A stretch of DNA of 64,000 bases from Ruminococcus sp. XPD3002 (GCA_900119535.1 FPJT01000002.1:124001-188000), one strand, 5' to 3'; shown: positions 42,301 to 50,482, counted from the first letter of the stretch. The notes: generated from the letters alone by a model not told the origin. Translations and numbers: made by a program.

Positions 42301-44815
42301 ATCACCTGCTACAACAACTACTACAATTACTACGACAACAACAGGTACTACAACTACTACAGAGCCTGCACGTCTTAAGATAGACGGTGAACTCAAAATA
42401 ACTCCTATGACAAAGGAAGAAGTTATAGCAGCAGGTATCGACCTCGGCGACGAGGAGAACTTCAACAGCTTCAAGTACTCTATCGAGGCTGACTTCAAGG
42501 CTGGCGGCGTAGTTATCGAGAGAGTTGTTGCACGTACTCCCGGCAGAACTTACGGCAGTAATGCAGTTATAACCTTCGGCGGCGGAGAAACTGTTGTTAT
42601 CACAAACAAGCCTACATATATACCGAGTCTCGGTGCTTATGTCCTTCGTGAAGAAACAGTTGACGAAGAGATGTACATGATAATCTACGGCAAGAGCAAG
42701 TGGCTCAAAGAATTCTATGATGTACAGCTCATCGTTGTAAACAACGATACAAACACACTTAAGAACAGCAGCGCTACACTCAATATCCCCGAGGGACTTA
42801 CTCCCGTTAACTGTGATGTTACACAGGATATGGGCGACCTCGGACCGAATGAGGTAAAGACAGCTGACTGGTATCTCCGCGGAGATGCTGAGGGCGATTA
42901 CGACCTTACAGCACTGTTCAGCGGCGAAAACAACGGAAAGAGATTCGATTACACATTCAAGTCTAAGGAAACACTTCACGTATATTCCTATTCAGCACTT
43001 AAAATGTATGTAAAGCTTCCGAGATATTCTTATTTCAATAAGCCTTATCCGATACAGATAGGTCTTATGAATATGTCCGACAAGCCTATCTATGACCTTG
43101 AAAATGTTATCACAGGTGTAGAGCAGGGCTCAACAGCTACACTTAAGCGTACTGTCAACGGCGTAACGACCGATGTTGACACAAAGGCAGAGACACTTTT
43201 CAAAAAGAAAAATGTTGCAAGTATAAAGGTCGATGAGCTCCTCCCCGGCGAGACAGCGGTTATCGAGCTTAAGATAAACGACCTCTGGAAGTCTATCTGG
43301 GAACAGTACATCGATGCTGAGAGATTTGATGCGAACTATCAGCGACTTATGGCTATGTTCTCAAGAAATCCGAGCATGATAAACACTTACTGGTTCCGTA
43401 CTGTCTACGAGTCGGCATTCAGTGAGCTTCCTACAGAGCACATCCTCAAAAATGTGACTGTAAGCTTCGAGAATTCAGATCATTCTATTCCTTACGAGGT
43501 AATAATCACAGAGCCTGAAACAGAGAGAAACGGTGTAGTAAGCAGAATTTGGACAAATGCTGCAAACAACTCGCTCCGTGATATCTTCTACGGTCCTAAG
43601 ACTCCGACAAACGCATTTGAGGCATTCAGAAACAATTACATCTTCAATTACGACACAAGCCTGACGAGAGATGAAGTTGACGACTTTATGGCATACGTTG
43701 ACGAACAGCTTTCATACAACAGAGCTGAGGCTATAATTGACATTGTTGATGATATGTTCTTTGTTGTAAAGCCAAGAGCAAATGTCAAGGCTAAAGTAAG
43801 AGTCTATGCTCCAGGAACATTCAATACTTCTTCAAATCACGGTTTATCCTTCAACGGTCTGAACGCATCTATCTCATCACTTAAGACAGGCGGTGCGCTT
43901 GCTGTTGCAGCAGCCGATCCCGACAACGCTTTCGAGCTGACAGACATCAACGGCGCAGTTCCTGACGCAGACGGATATATCACTGTTGACGCTGAGACTA
44001 TCCTTAAGCTGACTGCAAAGAAGGCAAACAAGGAAGCTGTTGTAAGCATCGAATACTCTGACGGAACAAGCGAAGAATTAAACGTTCGCAGTGTAGAAGA
44101 GCATGAGTGCAGTGCAACAGGTCCATACATACTTGTAGACGCTCCTAAGAACGGACAGCCCGGACTTGCAGTAAGAAAGTGCGATACATGCAGCGCTATC
44201 GTTGACACTGTAAACATCAACCCACAGGCAATTGCAATGCTCAGCAACAAGAAGACTTATGCTGACATCAGAGTTGCAGTTGAAGAGGCAGTAAATGCAG
44301 GCGAAAAGACAGAGATATCACTCTTTGGAAATATCGATGTTACAGCAGACGTTACTATCCCTGATTACATCGATGTACTTATCGCTCCCGATACAAAGAT
44401 CAATGTAAGCGAAGGCTGCAAGCTCGTTGCAAAGGGAACAGTAAGAGACTTCAGCGGATATAACTACGATCTCAGCGGAAACGGTCCTATAGTTCCTGCT
44501 GCTCCTGTTACAACAGCTGATGACTCTGTTACAACAACAACCACCACAACAACTACTACTACAGAAACAACTTCGACTTCAACTTCCACAACAACTACTA
44601 CCACAACAGAAACATCCACAACTTCACCTGTTGCAACAACTACAGATGCAGCAACTCAGCCGGCAACTACAGCCGCTGAAAGCGGTAAGAACAATGACGG
44701 AACATTACCGCAGACAGGTTATCCTCTTCCATACAAGACTGTTGCAGGACTTGCAGCTCTTATCACAGCAGCAGGTGCAGTAATGGTTATCAGAAACAGA
44801 AAAGAAGACGAATAA
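39350..44815 (+). CDS. Giant cell-wall anchored scaffoldin-like protein: dockerin, two C-type lectin domains, cohesin, LPQTG
   Basis: 1821 aa, GTG start behind AAGGAGG. Signal peptide about 1-37; dockerin about 40-105 (GDVKEDGKIDAHDAVMIENY, ADVNADGKVTLADAELVYKY). C-type-lectin-like domain 1 about 124-262. Region of beta-helix-like N/G-rich repeats 265-555. Thr linker; cohesin about 604-765. Lectin-like domain 2 about 797-930, clearly a duplicate of the first (WDEAETYCESVGGHLAVITS against WQEAENYCESQGGHLVVISS). Poly-Thr linker 939-1005; large beta-rich region about 1010-1710. Thr/Ser linker; sortase signal LPQTG at 1786-1790, then a membrane helix and RNRKEDE tail. Inferred role: displays dockerin enzymes at the surface and binds a carbohydrate or protein ligand. 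Followed by its sortase. Confidence 0.88.
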   Translation: MKKQSGKLGRRVLSALAASAMVSSQVLSAMPFGAIAADGEVFPGDVKEDGKIDAHDAVMIENYATGKTSSIKLEAADVNADGKVTLADAELVYKYYAYSSTGGALPINEFLLSMDDFKWQHYPDSSNYEIIDEGMSWQEAENYCESQGGHLVVISSNEEQAQVEALLKEKESVKNTYWIGMRRNSSNDFGWVTGEESDFANWTIGTPNNSDGSQNAALIYATAYPKYERETGQWDDLNESGEWENDSFFGLENFGFIMEKDGLTPAEYNLWKDETSLPTSGYYKLDCDVTADSLDVAGYLDIDLNGHTVNIPKMSCGSNETLVIRDSQNNSGTINSTASGNLLSISGNLKVYGGTINGNEKGNDSATIKLNGSSNFDMYGGIVNASYSNVLSLSNSGTVNLIGGKLCAESKRTNSAFSDTSAIWSWGSFSGKLNITGSEIYANIGPGIHGESSNCEINISGGKIKSDESYGLYFKSKPVINLSKSIDINGPMGGIYINKGQKINITGGISNASTTVYAEESGVITNGLSEFVNANYAASYVGNAGVNGKMSVVDGELYFTVNEEPAATTTVAETTVPATTTTPVSAGPAAGKQYDTKGLDPNDSPVKPIISLSRLSVPISQIQNDQTIELTVSGADEKYSPTGFHIQFDERLQLIKTDRGYYAELGKAGHALSNEQLEDGSNGFFVATAASSDTGRDGVLWSFKFRLPADAQVGDKFPIQITYKSMPSAEDLFTNSMKDADGALMQAWVFTHGIQQGYIEIVADDTAVTTTSSTSTTASTTTTTTTTVTRPDPAKYQIFKSGLTWDEAETYCESVGGHLAVITSAEEQAVIEELLANEEDGKNSYWLGAKRNSNGTFEWVTGEEWSYTNWASGQPDRRSENALMIYNAQNPRVGYTCRNKWNDLKDDGTCGSEAFFGKSNFGFICEWDDAHEKVSEPEAATTTTSTTTTTTTSTTTTTTTTTTTTTTTTTTTTTTTTTTTTKKASPATTTTTITTTTTGTTTTTEPARLKIDGELKITPMTKEEVIAAGIDLGDEENFNSFKYSIEADFKAGGVVIERVVARTPGRTYGSNAVITFGGGETVVITNKPTYIPSLGAYVLREETVDEEMYMIIYGKSKWLKEFYDVQLIVVNNDTNTLKNSSATLNIPEGLTPVNCDVTQDMGDLGPNEVKTADWYLRGDAEGDYDLTALFSGENNGKRFDYTFKSKETLHVYSYSALKMYVKLPRYSYFNKPYPIQIGLMNMSDKPIYDLENVITGVEQGSTATLKRTVNGVTTDVDTKAETLFKKKNVASIKVDELLPGETAVIELKINDLWKSIWEQYIDAERFDANYQRLMAMFSRNPSMINTYWFRTVYESAFSELPTEHILKNVTVSFENSDHSIPYEVIITEPETERNGVVSRIWTNAANNSLRDIFYGPKTPTNAFEAFRNNYIFNYDTSLTRDEVDDFMAYVDEQLSYNRAEAIIDIVDDMFFVVKPRANVKAKVRVYAPGTFNTSSNHGLSFNGLNASISSLKTGGALAVAAADPDNAFELTDINGAVPDADGYITVDAETILKLTAKKANKEAVVSIEYSDGTSEELNVRSVEEHECSATGPYILVDAPKNGQPGLAVRKCDTCSAIVDTVNINPQAIAMLSNKKTYADIRVAVEEAVNAGEKTEISLFGNIDVTADVTIPDYIDVLIAPDTKINVSEGCKLVAKGTVRDFSGYNYDLSGNGPIVPAAPVTTADDSVTTTTTTTTTTTETTSTSTSTTTTTTTETSTTSPVATTTDAATQPATTAAESGKNNDGTLPQTGYPLPYKTVAGLAALITAAGAVMVIRNRKEDE
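42169..42365 (+). repeat. Poly-threonine coding tract
   Basis: Encodes an almost uninterrupted run of threonines with a few Ser, Ile, Gly and Lys. Codons alternate among ACA, ACT, ACC and ACG, so the DNA is an irregular A/C-rich tract rather than a simple triplet repeat. Probably an O-glycosylated rigid linker. The antisense frame reads as poly-valine and is not a gene. Confidence 0.85.
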
Positions 44816-44822
44816 ATGAACT

Positions 44823-44852
44823 GAGAGCACCACTTTCACGGGTGGTGCTCTC
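44823..44852 (+). terminator. Hairpin between scaffoldin and sortase genes
   Basis: 11-bp perfect arms GAGAGCACCAC (44823-44833) and GTGGTGCTCTC (44842-44852) with a weak T tail (TTAATATT). It may reduce read-through into the sortase gene 14 nt later. Confidence 0.75.
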
Positions 44853-44866
44853 TTAATATTAACGCT

Positions 44867-45370
44867 ATGAAAAAGAAGATATTCAGAATTACAGGATATG
44901 TGATGATATTCTGCGGACTTTTCGTCCTCGGATTTTTCACATACAGAAAAATAAGCAGAGAAATTTATCTAAGGCGGCTTCTGAGAGAGAATATTATTTT
45001 TGAAGTGCCTGAACTTGATATAAAAGTGCCTGTACTTGAAGGTACGGACAGCAAAGCTTTGCAGGTTGCGGCAGGTCACTTTGAAGGCAAGGGTTCTCCC
45101 GGAAAGGGAAACTACTGCATTGCAGGTCATAACAGTACCATTTATGCGGAGGTCTTCAACGAGCTGGACAATATCGGTGTCGGTGACGTTATGTACGTTT
45201 ATGATATCGACAGCGGCCGTACAAAGTACACCTATGTAGTGACAGATTACAGTATAGTATTGCCTGATGACACAAGCGTACTAAGTGAAAGCAGTGAACC
45301 GATAATTACCGTGATATCATGCACCGATGACGGAGAGTTCAGACAGGTGGTAAGGGGACGGCTTCAGTGA
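44867..45370 (+). CDS. Class D-like sortase
   Basis: 167 aa. N-terminal membrane helix (8-28), then the sortase beta-barrel with catalytic His in CIAGHNSTIY, catalytic Cys in ITVISCTDDG and Arg in RQVVRGRL. Transpeptidase that cuts LPxTG proteins and links them to peptidoglycan; the immediate upstream gene encodes an LPQTG protein, its likely substrate. No clear Shine-Dalgarno before the ATG, so translation may depend on read-through from the upstream gene. Confidence 0.9.
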   Translation: MKKKIFRITGYVMIFCGLFVLGFFTYRKISREIYLRRLLRENIIFEVPELDIKVPVLEGTDSKALQVAAGHFEGKGSPGKGNYCIAGHNSTIYAEVFNELDNIGVGDVMYVYDIDSGRTKYTYVVTDYSIVLPDDTSVLSESSEPIITVISCTDDGEFRQVVRGRLQ

Positions 45371-45449
45371 ATAAGGCAAACGGCGGAAGGTTGACAGTTC
45401 CGCCGTATCGTTTTATAATATGGTGTATAGAGAACGTGAGGAGGACAGT

Positions 45450-45833
45450 ATGTTTATCGAACATATTGCATTGTATGTCAACGACCTTGAAAAAGCAAGG
45501 GACTTTTTTATAAAATATCTCGGCGGTCGCTCAAACGATGGATACCACAACGTAAGGACGGGTTTCAGGTCTTTCTTTATCAGCTTTGATGAAGGTGCAA
45601 GGCTTGAACTCATGAACAATCCGCAGGTCATCGAAGGGGACAGGACCGCAGAGCATACAGGTTACGCTCACGCTGCTTTCAGTGTCGGAAGCAGGGAAGC
45701 GGTCGATGAGCTGACGGAAAAGCTCAGGACTGACGGCTATGAAGTAAGAAGCGGTCCCCGTACAACAGGTGACGGCTATTATGAAAGCTGCATAGTAGCT
45801 GTAGAAGGAAATCTTATTGAGATAACTGTATAA
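45450..45833 (+). CDS. VOC-family (glyoxalase-like) protein
   Basis: 127 aa. Two beta-alpha-beta-beta-beta modules: FIEHIALYVNDLEKARDFFIKYLG and TGYAHAAFSVGSREAVDELTEKLR, ending in VEGNLIEITV. Putative metal ligands His (IEHIAL), Glu (ARLELM), His (YAHAAF) and Glu (NLIEI) are present. Start at 45450, with GAGGAGG upstream. Substrate unknown. Confidence 0.85.
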   Translation: MFIEHIALYVNDLEKARDFFIKYLGGRSNDGYHNVRTGFRSFFISFDEGARLELMNNPQVIEGDRTAEHTGYAHAAFSVGSREAVDELTEKLRTDGYEVRSGPRTTGDGYYESCIVAVEGNLIEITV

Positions 45834-45847
45834 ACGGAGGTGCAGTG

Positions 45848-46255
45848 ATGAAACGTGATTTAGGTATTGCCAGATGCGGACTTGCCTGCTGTTTATGTTC
45901 CGAAAATGTGGAATGTAAAGGATGCAAACGTGACGGATTTCTGGAGCTTTCATGGTGTAAGGATGCTGAATGGTGCGAAAACAGGAAATGCGTTATAGAA
46001 AGGGGACTCAGAGGATGCTATGAGTGCGAACCCGAAAACTGCACTAAAGGTCTGTACGAAAGGCTGGTCAAGGCGCGTGGATTTGCCGTTTTTGCTAAAA
46101 GGTACGGAGTTGACGCACTGCTGGACTGCCTTGAACGCAACGAGAAAGCAGGCATAGTCTATCACCGTGAGGGCATAGTCGGAGACTATGACGGCTTTGA
46201 TGATATTGAATCGCTGATAAGTTTTATTAAAAGCGGAAGAAAGGAAGATGTGTGA
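45848..46255 (+). CDS. Cys-rich DUF3795-like protein
   Basis: 135 aa. N-terminal IARCGLACCLCSENVECKGCKRDGF, then further Cys in WCKDAEWCENRKC and CYECEPENC, as in the DUF3795 family, likely binding zinc or a cluster. GGAGG before the ATG at 45848. Function unknown. Confidence 0.8.
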   Translation: MKRDLGIARCGLACCLCSENVECKGCKRDGFLELSWCKDAEWCENRKCVIERGLRGCYECEPENCTKGLYERLVKARGFAVFAKRYGVDALLDCLERNEKAGIVYHREGIVGDYDGFDDIESLISFIKSGRKEDV

Positions 46256-47389
46256 ATGAGTATCGGAAACATATCAAAACATTTTTTATCATTTGTTACA
46301 GCAACAGTTATTTGTACTCCCATTTCGATTTGTGCTGATGCTTTTGCAGAGGATAGCAATTCCGCTGTACTTCCCCGTGGCTGGATTTTATGGCACAGCT
46401 ACAGCGACTATTCAGCACTTGACAGCGAACTGTTCCTGCGGAGTCCCGACGGTTCTACAGAGACTATAAGCGGTGATTTCATTCACGCTATGAACGGCAG
46501 TTTCGGTACTTCTCCCGAACAGATGACCTTTATGGCTATCGATCAGACTGCGGACGAATGGGATATCTTTCTCCGTGAAAACGGAAACATCGTGAACCTT
46601 ACGCAGAACAGCGGTCTGCGCAACGAGGATCCGAAGTTCTCGCCCGACGGCAGAAGCATTGTGTTCAAGCGCGGTCACTGGGACAGAAGTGTGGACGGTT
46701 TTGTTTATGACCTTGCACTTATGGACGTTGCAACAAGGGAAGTTACCATGCTTACAAACGACCTTGCTGAGGAGGCTATGCCCTGTTTTTCTTCCGACGG
46801 CAATTATATATACTACGCAAGCTATACAGACGGTATCGGTTCGATATGCCGATATGATACAGGTTCGGGAAGCGCTGAAACTGTGTACAGCGATGAGGGC
46901 GTAACTGCATACTATCCTGTTGTAAGCGGTGATGAACTCTACTTCACAAAATGGTATTCCGCAGACAACAGATGCGATCAGATAGTCCGTATGGATGAAA
47001 ACGGTATAACCCGTCTGTCCGTTGATTCTTCGGAGTATAACTGCTCGGATGCTTGTCCTACGGGAACGTACAGCATAATTTTCAGCAGCACAATGAACGG
47101 CGGTTATGACCTTTACTTCTCCGACGGAGAGAATGTTTTCCCTCTTTCGGAGCTGAATACCGACAAAAATGAACTGGGTGCGGACTTCTTTCCCTGCCGT
47201 GACGAGCGCGACTTGAATAATGACGGTGAATTCGGTATCGCTGATCTGGTACTGTTCAGCGAATGGCTTCTCGGAGCTGCGGACAAGGAGCTTTATAACT
47301 GGAGAAATGCCGATATTTGCTGTGACGAGAGACTGAATGTGTTCGACCTGTGCGTACTCAGAAAAGAATTTGCAGAAAGGCAGAAATAA
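46256..47389 (+). CDS. Secreted TolB-type beta-propeller with dockerin
   Basis: 377 aa. Signal peptide about 1-30. Propeller blades with the TolB/DPP-type pattern (NEDPKFSPDGRSIVFKRG, EAMPCFSSDGNYIYYAS) about 35-310, and a C-terminal dockerin (about 315-377; RDLNNDGEFGIADLVLFSEW and ADICCDERLNVFDLCVLRKE). No catalytic residues seen. Starts one base after the previous stop. A non-enzymatic dockerin protein suggests a binding or structural component. Confidence 0.8.
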   Translation: MSIGNISKHFLSFVTATVICTPISICADAFAEDSNSAVLPRGWILWHSYSDYSALDSELFLRSPDGSTETISGDFIHAMNGSFGTSPEQMTFMAIDQTADEWDIFLRENGNIVNLTQNSGLRNEDPKFSPDGRSIVFKRGHWDRSVDGFVYDLALMDVATREVTMLTNDLAEEAMPCFSSDGNYIYYASYTDGIGSICRYDTGSGSAETVYSDEGVTAYYPVVSGDELYFTKWYSADNRCDQIVRMDENGITRLSVDSSEYNCSDACPTGTYSIIFSSTMNGGYDLYFSDGENVFPLSELNTDKNELGADFFPCRDERDLNNDGEFGIADLVLFSEWLLGAADKELYNWRNADICCDERLNVFDLCVLRKEFAERQK

Positions 47390-47832
47390 TGGATACAGAA
47401 GAAAAGATAGACGCTCTTTTGGAAAAACAGGCTTGCATTATAGATATTTTCCCCGAGACCGTGCCGCAGAAGCCCGATGACCGCTATTTTAAGATAGAGG
47501 AATACTTTCAGAATAACAGGGAAAGTGTGGATCGGAAATTCATGGATATCATGCTTAAACTCTTCTGTTACTTCGATATCATTTTAGTAACGCAGGAGGT
47601 CGAAAAGGAATCTCCACAGGCAGAACAGCTTATCGGTACGCTTGAAAGTTTCTTTGAAGGCGAAACGGGATATGTTATACTCCTGTTTATCGAATGTGAT
47701 GCGATGCTCTCTGTTAACAGAGAGGACCTGTATATGACGGTCTACAATGCAGATGGACATCTTAAAAAACTGATCTCTGAGCTTGCGGATTCGGAAGGAC
47801 TGTTTTTCTATAAAGCAAAAGATAAAAATTAG
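47389..47832 (+). CDS. Hypothetical acidic protein
   Basis: 147 aa. Its ATG overlaps the stop of the propeller-dockerin gene (TAATG), indicating translational coupling. No signal, membrane segment or known motif; predicted alpha/beta cytoplasmic protein with a hydrophobic centre (FMDIMLKLFCYFDIILV). Function unknown. Confidence 0.6.
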   Translation: MDTEEKIDALLEKQACIIDIFPETVPQKPDDRYFKIEEYFQNNRESVDRKFMDIMLKLFCYFDIILVTQEVEKESPQAEQLIGTLESFFEGETGYVILLFIECDAMLSVNREDLYMTVYNADGHLKKLISELADSEGLFFYKAKDKN

Positions 47833-47916
47833 CGTAAATAAGTGTGAATAACTGATCCGCTGTACAGTTACCGGTACTTCACTGAATTATGAACGGATAG
47901 AATTTGTATAAACGTA

Positions 47917-47945
47917 TTGACATTAAAAAAATTGTGTGATATAAT
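47917..47945 (+). promoter_or_regulatory. Exact consensus promoter upstream of the transporter
   Basis: TTGACA (47917-47922), 17-bp spacer, TATAAT (47940-47945), 142 nt before the ATG; the leader contains a terminator-like hairpin and a dyad. Confidence 0.85.
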
Positions 47946-47964
47946 ATTGAAGTCCTGAACAGTA

Positions 47965-47998
47965 AAAATAAATTCATCGAAAGATGAGTTTATTTTTT
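47965..47998 (+). terminator. Terminator-like hairpin in the transporter leader
   Basis: AAAATAAATTCATC (47965-47978), GAAA tetraloop, GATGAGTTTATTTT (47983-47996) with one wobble, then more Ts. Placed about 20 nt after the expected start of transcription from 47917, it would act as an attenuator. Alternatively it ends transcription of the upstream gene. Confidence 0.7.
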
Positions 47999-48007
47999 GC
48001 TAATTTG

Positions 48008-48021
48008 TTAGTATCTACTAA
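48008..48021. promoter_or_regulatory. 14-bp dyad TTAGTATCTACTAA
   Basis: Perfect palindrome with a 2-nt centre in the leader of the transporter gene. A closely related dyad lies at 49601-49614 just after the -10 box of the NRPS operon. TTAG-N6-CTAA resembles the half-site pattern of DtxR/IdeR-class metal regulators; that assignment is inference. Confidence 0.5.
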
Positions 48022-48087
48022 TACAAATAAATTAGTCTCTGTATGCGTTTAAACTTAATTAGCATACACAAACAGGAGGACGAATAA

Positions 48088-49461
48088 ATGTCATTAATAA
48101 GTATAGTTTACATTGTTCTTACGGCGATCATGCTCATTATGATAATACGAAAAAAAGAAGTAATGATCATGGGCGTTGCAGCAATACTTATCATAGGTCT
48201 GATCTATACAAAGAATCCTGCTAATGCACTGATAGTTCTTTGCTCGGCGGTCACATCGGGTATGAGCGAAATATTGCCGATATATATCGGTATTTCCCTT
48301 ATAGTCTCAATGACCTTTGCTCTTAAGAAAACTGGAGCGGACAGATATATTTCCGTTGTTTTCAATTATCTGCCGAAAAAACACGGTGCAGCATATCTGA
48401 CTATAGGCTTGTTTATGATGGTGGTATCATTTATGATCTGGCCTTCGCCTGCGGTGGCTCTTCTTGGAGCGCTCCTTCTTCCTGCGGCTATCAAAGCGGG
48501 ACTGCCGCCGGTATATGCTGCATCAGCAATGAGCCTTTTCGGCTATGGTGTGGCTTTATCAGGCGATTTCCTTATACAGGGAGTGCCTGCTATAGTAGCG
48601 AAAAGTACAGGCGTTTCCTGCGGCGAACTTATGTCTTATCTGGTACCGCTCTGGGCTGTAATGAGCGTTGTGACCATAACAGCAGCGTTTGTGCAGTTTA
48701 TAGCTGACAAGAAAAACGGAAAAGCAGCAGCAACCGCTCAGGTATCGCAGGAAAAGATAGATTATCCATGCGGAAGCCGTTCAAGAAAACTTATAATCGT
48801 AGCAACATTTTTCATTTTCCTTATTGGTATAATTGCTATGATTGCTATGGATATCAAAGGCGACGATGCAACTGCACTTATCTCAGGAATAGCGCTTGTA
48901 TGCACCTGCGTAGCAGGTATCCTTGCTTATCCTAAGGCTGAGGCAGCTGAGCGTGTGCTGGATTTCATAGTGGACGGATTCCGTTATGCTATGAAGGTAT
49001 TTGCTCCCGCAATAGTTATAATAGGATTCTTCTCAATGGGTAATTCTGAGATAAGCGCACAGGTACTTGGTGAGGACTCTCCGGGATGCATTCCTGAGAT
49101 AGTTAGTTTCATAATGGACAATATAAGCGTTCCTAAGCCGCTTCTGCCTGTATTACTCACTGTTATCGGCTTTATTTACAGTATTGACGGCTCGGGATTC
49201 GCAGGACTTATGGTCATTGGAGACATCGCAAGAAGCTTCGGACTCGGCACAGAGGGATCAACTCTTCTGGCTGCACTTGGACAGCTTGTCATTATATGGG
49301 TTGGCGGAGGAACGCTTATCCCGTGGAGTATGATACCTGTTTCATCTGTTTGCGGAGTTGATCCTTATGAACTTGCAAAGAAGAACATCAAACCTGTACT
49401 CATCGGATTTGCGGCAACAGTGGCAGCAGCGATAGTGATATTATGTGTTAAGTGCGTATGA
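48088..49461 (+). CDS. Multi-pass ion-transporter-superfamily permease
   Basis: 457 aa with about 11-12 hydrophobic helices arranged as two similar halves. IT-superfamily features: WPSPAVALLGALLLPAAIKAGLPP in the first half and FIYSIDGSGFAGLMVIGDIARSFG and WVGGGTLIPWSMIPVSSVCGVDP in the second, as in GntP/DcuC/NhaC-type carriers. AGGAGG upstream. It is a separate transcription unit but shares promoter architecture and a dyad with the NRPS operon, so it may move its product, precursor or a counter-ion. Substrate unknown. Confidence 0.75.
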   Translation: MSLISIVYIVLTAIMLIMIIRKKEVMIMGVAAILIIGLIYTKNPANALIVLCSAVTSGMSEILPIYIGISLIVSMTFALKKTGADRYISVVFNYLPKKHGAAYLTIGLFMMVVSFMIWPSPAVALLGALLLPAAIKAGLPPVYAASAMSLFGYGVALSGDFLIQGVPAIVAKSTGVSCGELMSYLVPLWAVMSVVTITAAFVQFIADKKNGKAAATAQVSQEKIDYPCGSRSRKLIIVATFFIFLIGIIAMIAMDIKGDDATALISGIALVCTCVAGILAYPKAEAAERVLDFIVDGFRYAMKVFAPAIVIIGFFSMGNSEISAQVLGEDSPGCIPEIVSFIMDNISVPKPLLPVLLTVIGFIYSIDGSGFAGLMVIGDIARSFGLGTEGSTLLAALGQLVIIWVGGGTLIPWSMIPVSSVCGVDPYELAKKNIKPVLIGFAATVAAAIVILCVKCV

Positions 49462-49567
49462 TAAGCGATACGGGAGAGTTTTAAGTGTTCAATTACTAAT
49501 TAAAAAAACAGATACAATAAATATTTATATACAATCAACAAAGTTGCGATATATGTGGAATTCGTTA

Positions 49568-49614
49568 TTGACAAGGTAAAAAAAGTAAGATATAATATTG
49601 TAAGTAGATGCTAA
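49568..49614 (+). promoter_or_regulatory. Promoter and operator-like dyad of the NRPS operon
   Basis: TTGACA (49568-49573), 17-bp spacer, TATAAT (49591-49596), then TAAGTAGATGCTAA (49601-49614; reverse complement TTAGCATCTACTTA) over the expected start of transcription, an ideal repressor position. A second pair, CTAACAAT (49611-49618) and ATTGTTAG (49651-49658), could form a leader stem. Gap 49462-49699 holds no gene. Confidence 0.75.
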
Positions 49615-49699
49615 CAATTAAATATTTGCGACGGTTTTATTTTTCGATATATTGTTAGTTTGATATAACCAAATATCGTACAATAAAAGGGGATCGTAT

Positions 49700-50482
49700 A
49701 TGCTTAAGAAAGAACGGCGTGTAAAACAGTTCCCGTACGGTCTGACGGACAAGGAGAAACCGTACAGGTTATTCTGTTTTCATCATGCAGGAGGAAATGT
49801 AGTTGTATTCCGTAACTGGCTCGGATTTTCTTCCCATGTTGAAGTTATACCTGTTGAGATACCAGGACACAGCTCCAGAATGAATGAGGAATGTGTTACC
49901 GACTTTAATGAGGTGGTGGAGGAATCTGCCGAAGCTATAGCTCGTGCAAGCGATAACAGACCTATCTACCTCTACGGACACAGTCTTGGTGCGGTGATTG
50001 CTTTTCAGACTGCGTATATCCTGAAATCAAGATACGGAATAGAAGTCAGGAAGCTTTTCGTTGCAGGCAGACAGGCTCCCATGGACGAGGACGTCACAGG
50101 CTTCAAGCTTGAAATGGGCATAAAGAAAATGTACGAGGAACTAATAAATATGGGTATGACTACGGAGAAAGATGTTGAAGACGAGACATTCAGAAAAGTT
50201 TTTCAGCCTATACTTGTAAGCGATTACCGGCTTAACGAGAATTACAGGTATAACGGTGAAAAGCTCAATATCCCGATAGTTGCATTCAGCGGCGACGAGG
50301 ACCACACTGCTCCGAGCGGAGTTATGAAAAGGTGGAAAAAGGTCACTGAGAAGAGCTTCAAGCATTATGAATTTCACGGAAGTCATTTTTTTCCTTATGA
50401 TAACGGAGAGAAGAACGTTCTTAGCATCCTGAGAAGCGAGATATTTGTTTCAGAGGGAAGAAACGTTCCTGTAAAAGCGTGA
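49700..50482 (+). CDS. Type II thioesterase of the NRPS operon
   Basis: 260 aa alpha/beta hydrolase. FCFHHAGGNVVVFRNW oxyanion motif, nucleophile S95 in YGHSLGAV, Asp in AFSGDEDHTAP and His in HGSHFF form the triad. Family role: removes wrong or stalled acyl groups from carrier domains (GrsT/RifR type). The NRPS here lacks its own thioesterase domain, so this enzyme may also release the product. First gene of the operon; overlaps the next by 4 nt. Confidence 0.93.
   Translation: MLKKERRVKQFPYGLTDKEKPYRLFCFHHAGGNVVVFRNWLGFSSHVEVIPVEIPGHSSRMNEECVTDFNEVVEESAEAIARASDNRPIYLYGHSLGAVIAFQTAYILKSRYGIEVRKLFVAGRQAPMDEDVTGFKLEMGIKKMYEELINMGMTTEKDVEDETFRKVFQPILVSDYRLNENYRYNGEKLNIPIVAFSGDEDHTAPSGVMKRWKKVTEKSFKHYEFHGSHFFPYDNGEKNVLSILRSEIFVSEGRNVPVKA

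Noticed and set aside
42139..42498. Minus-strand frame encoding long poly-valine
   Set aside because: Exact shadow of the poly-threonine linker of the scaffoldin gene; no start signals and extreme composition.
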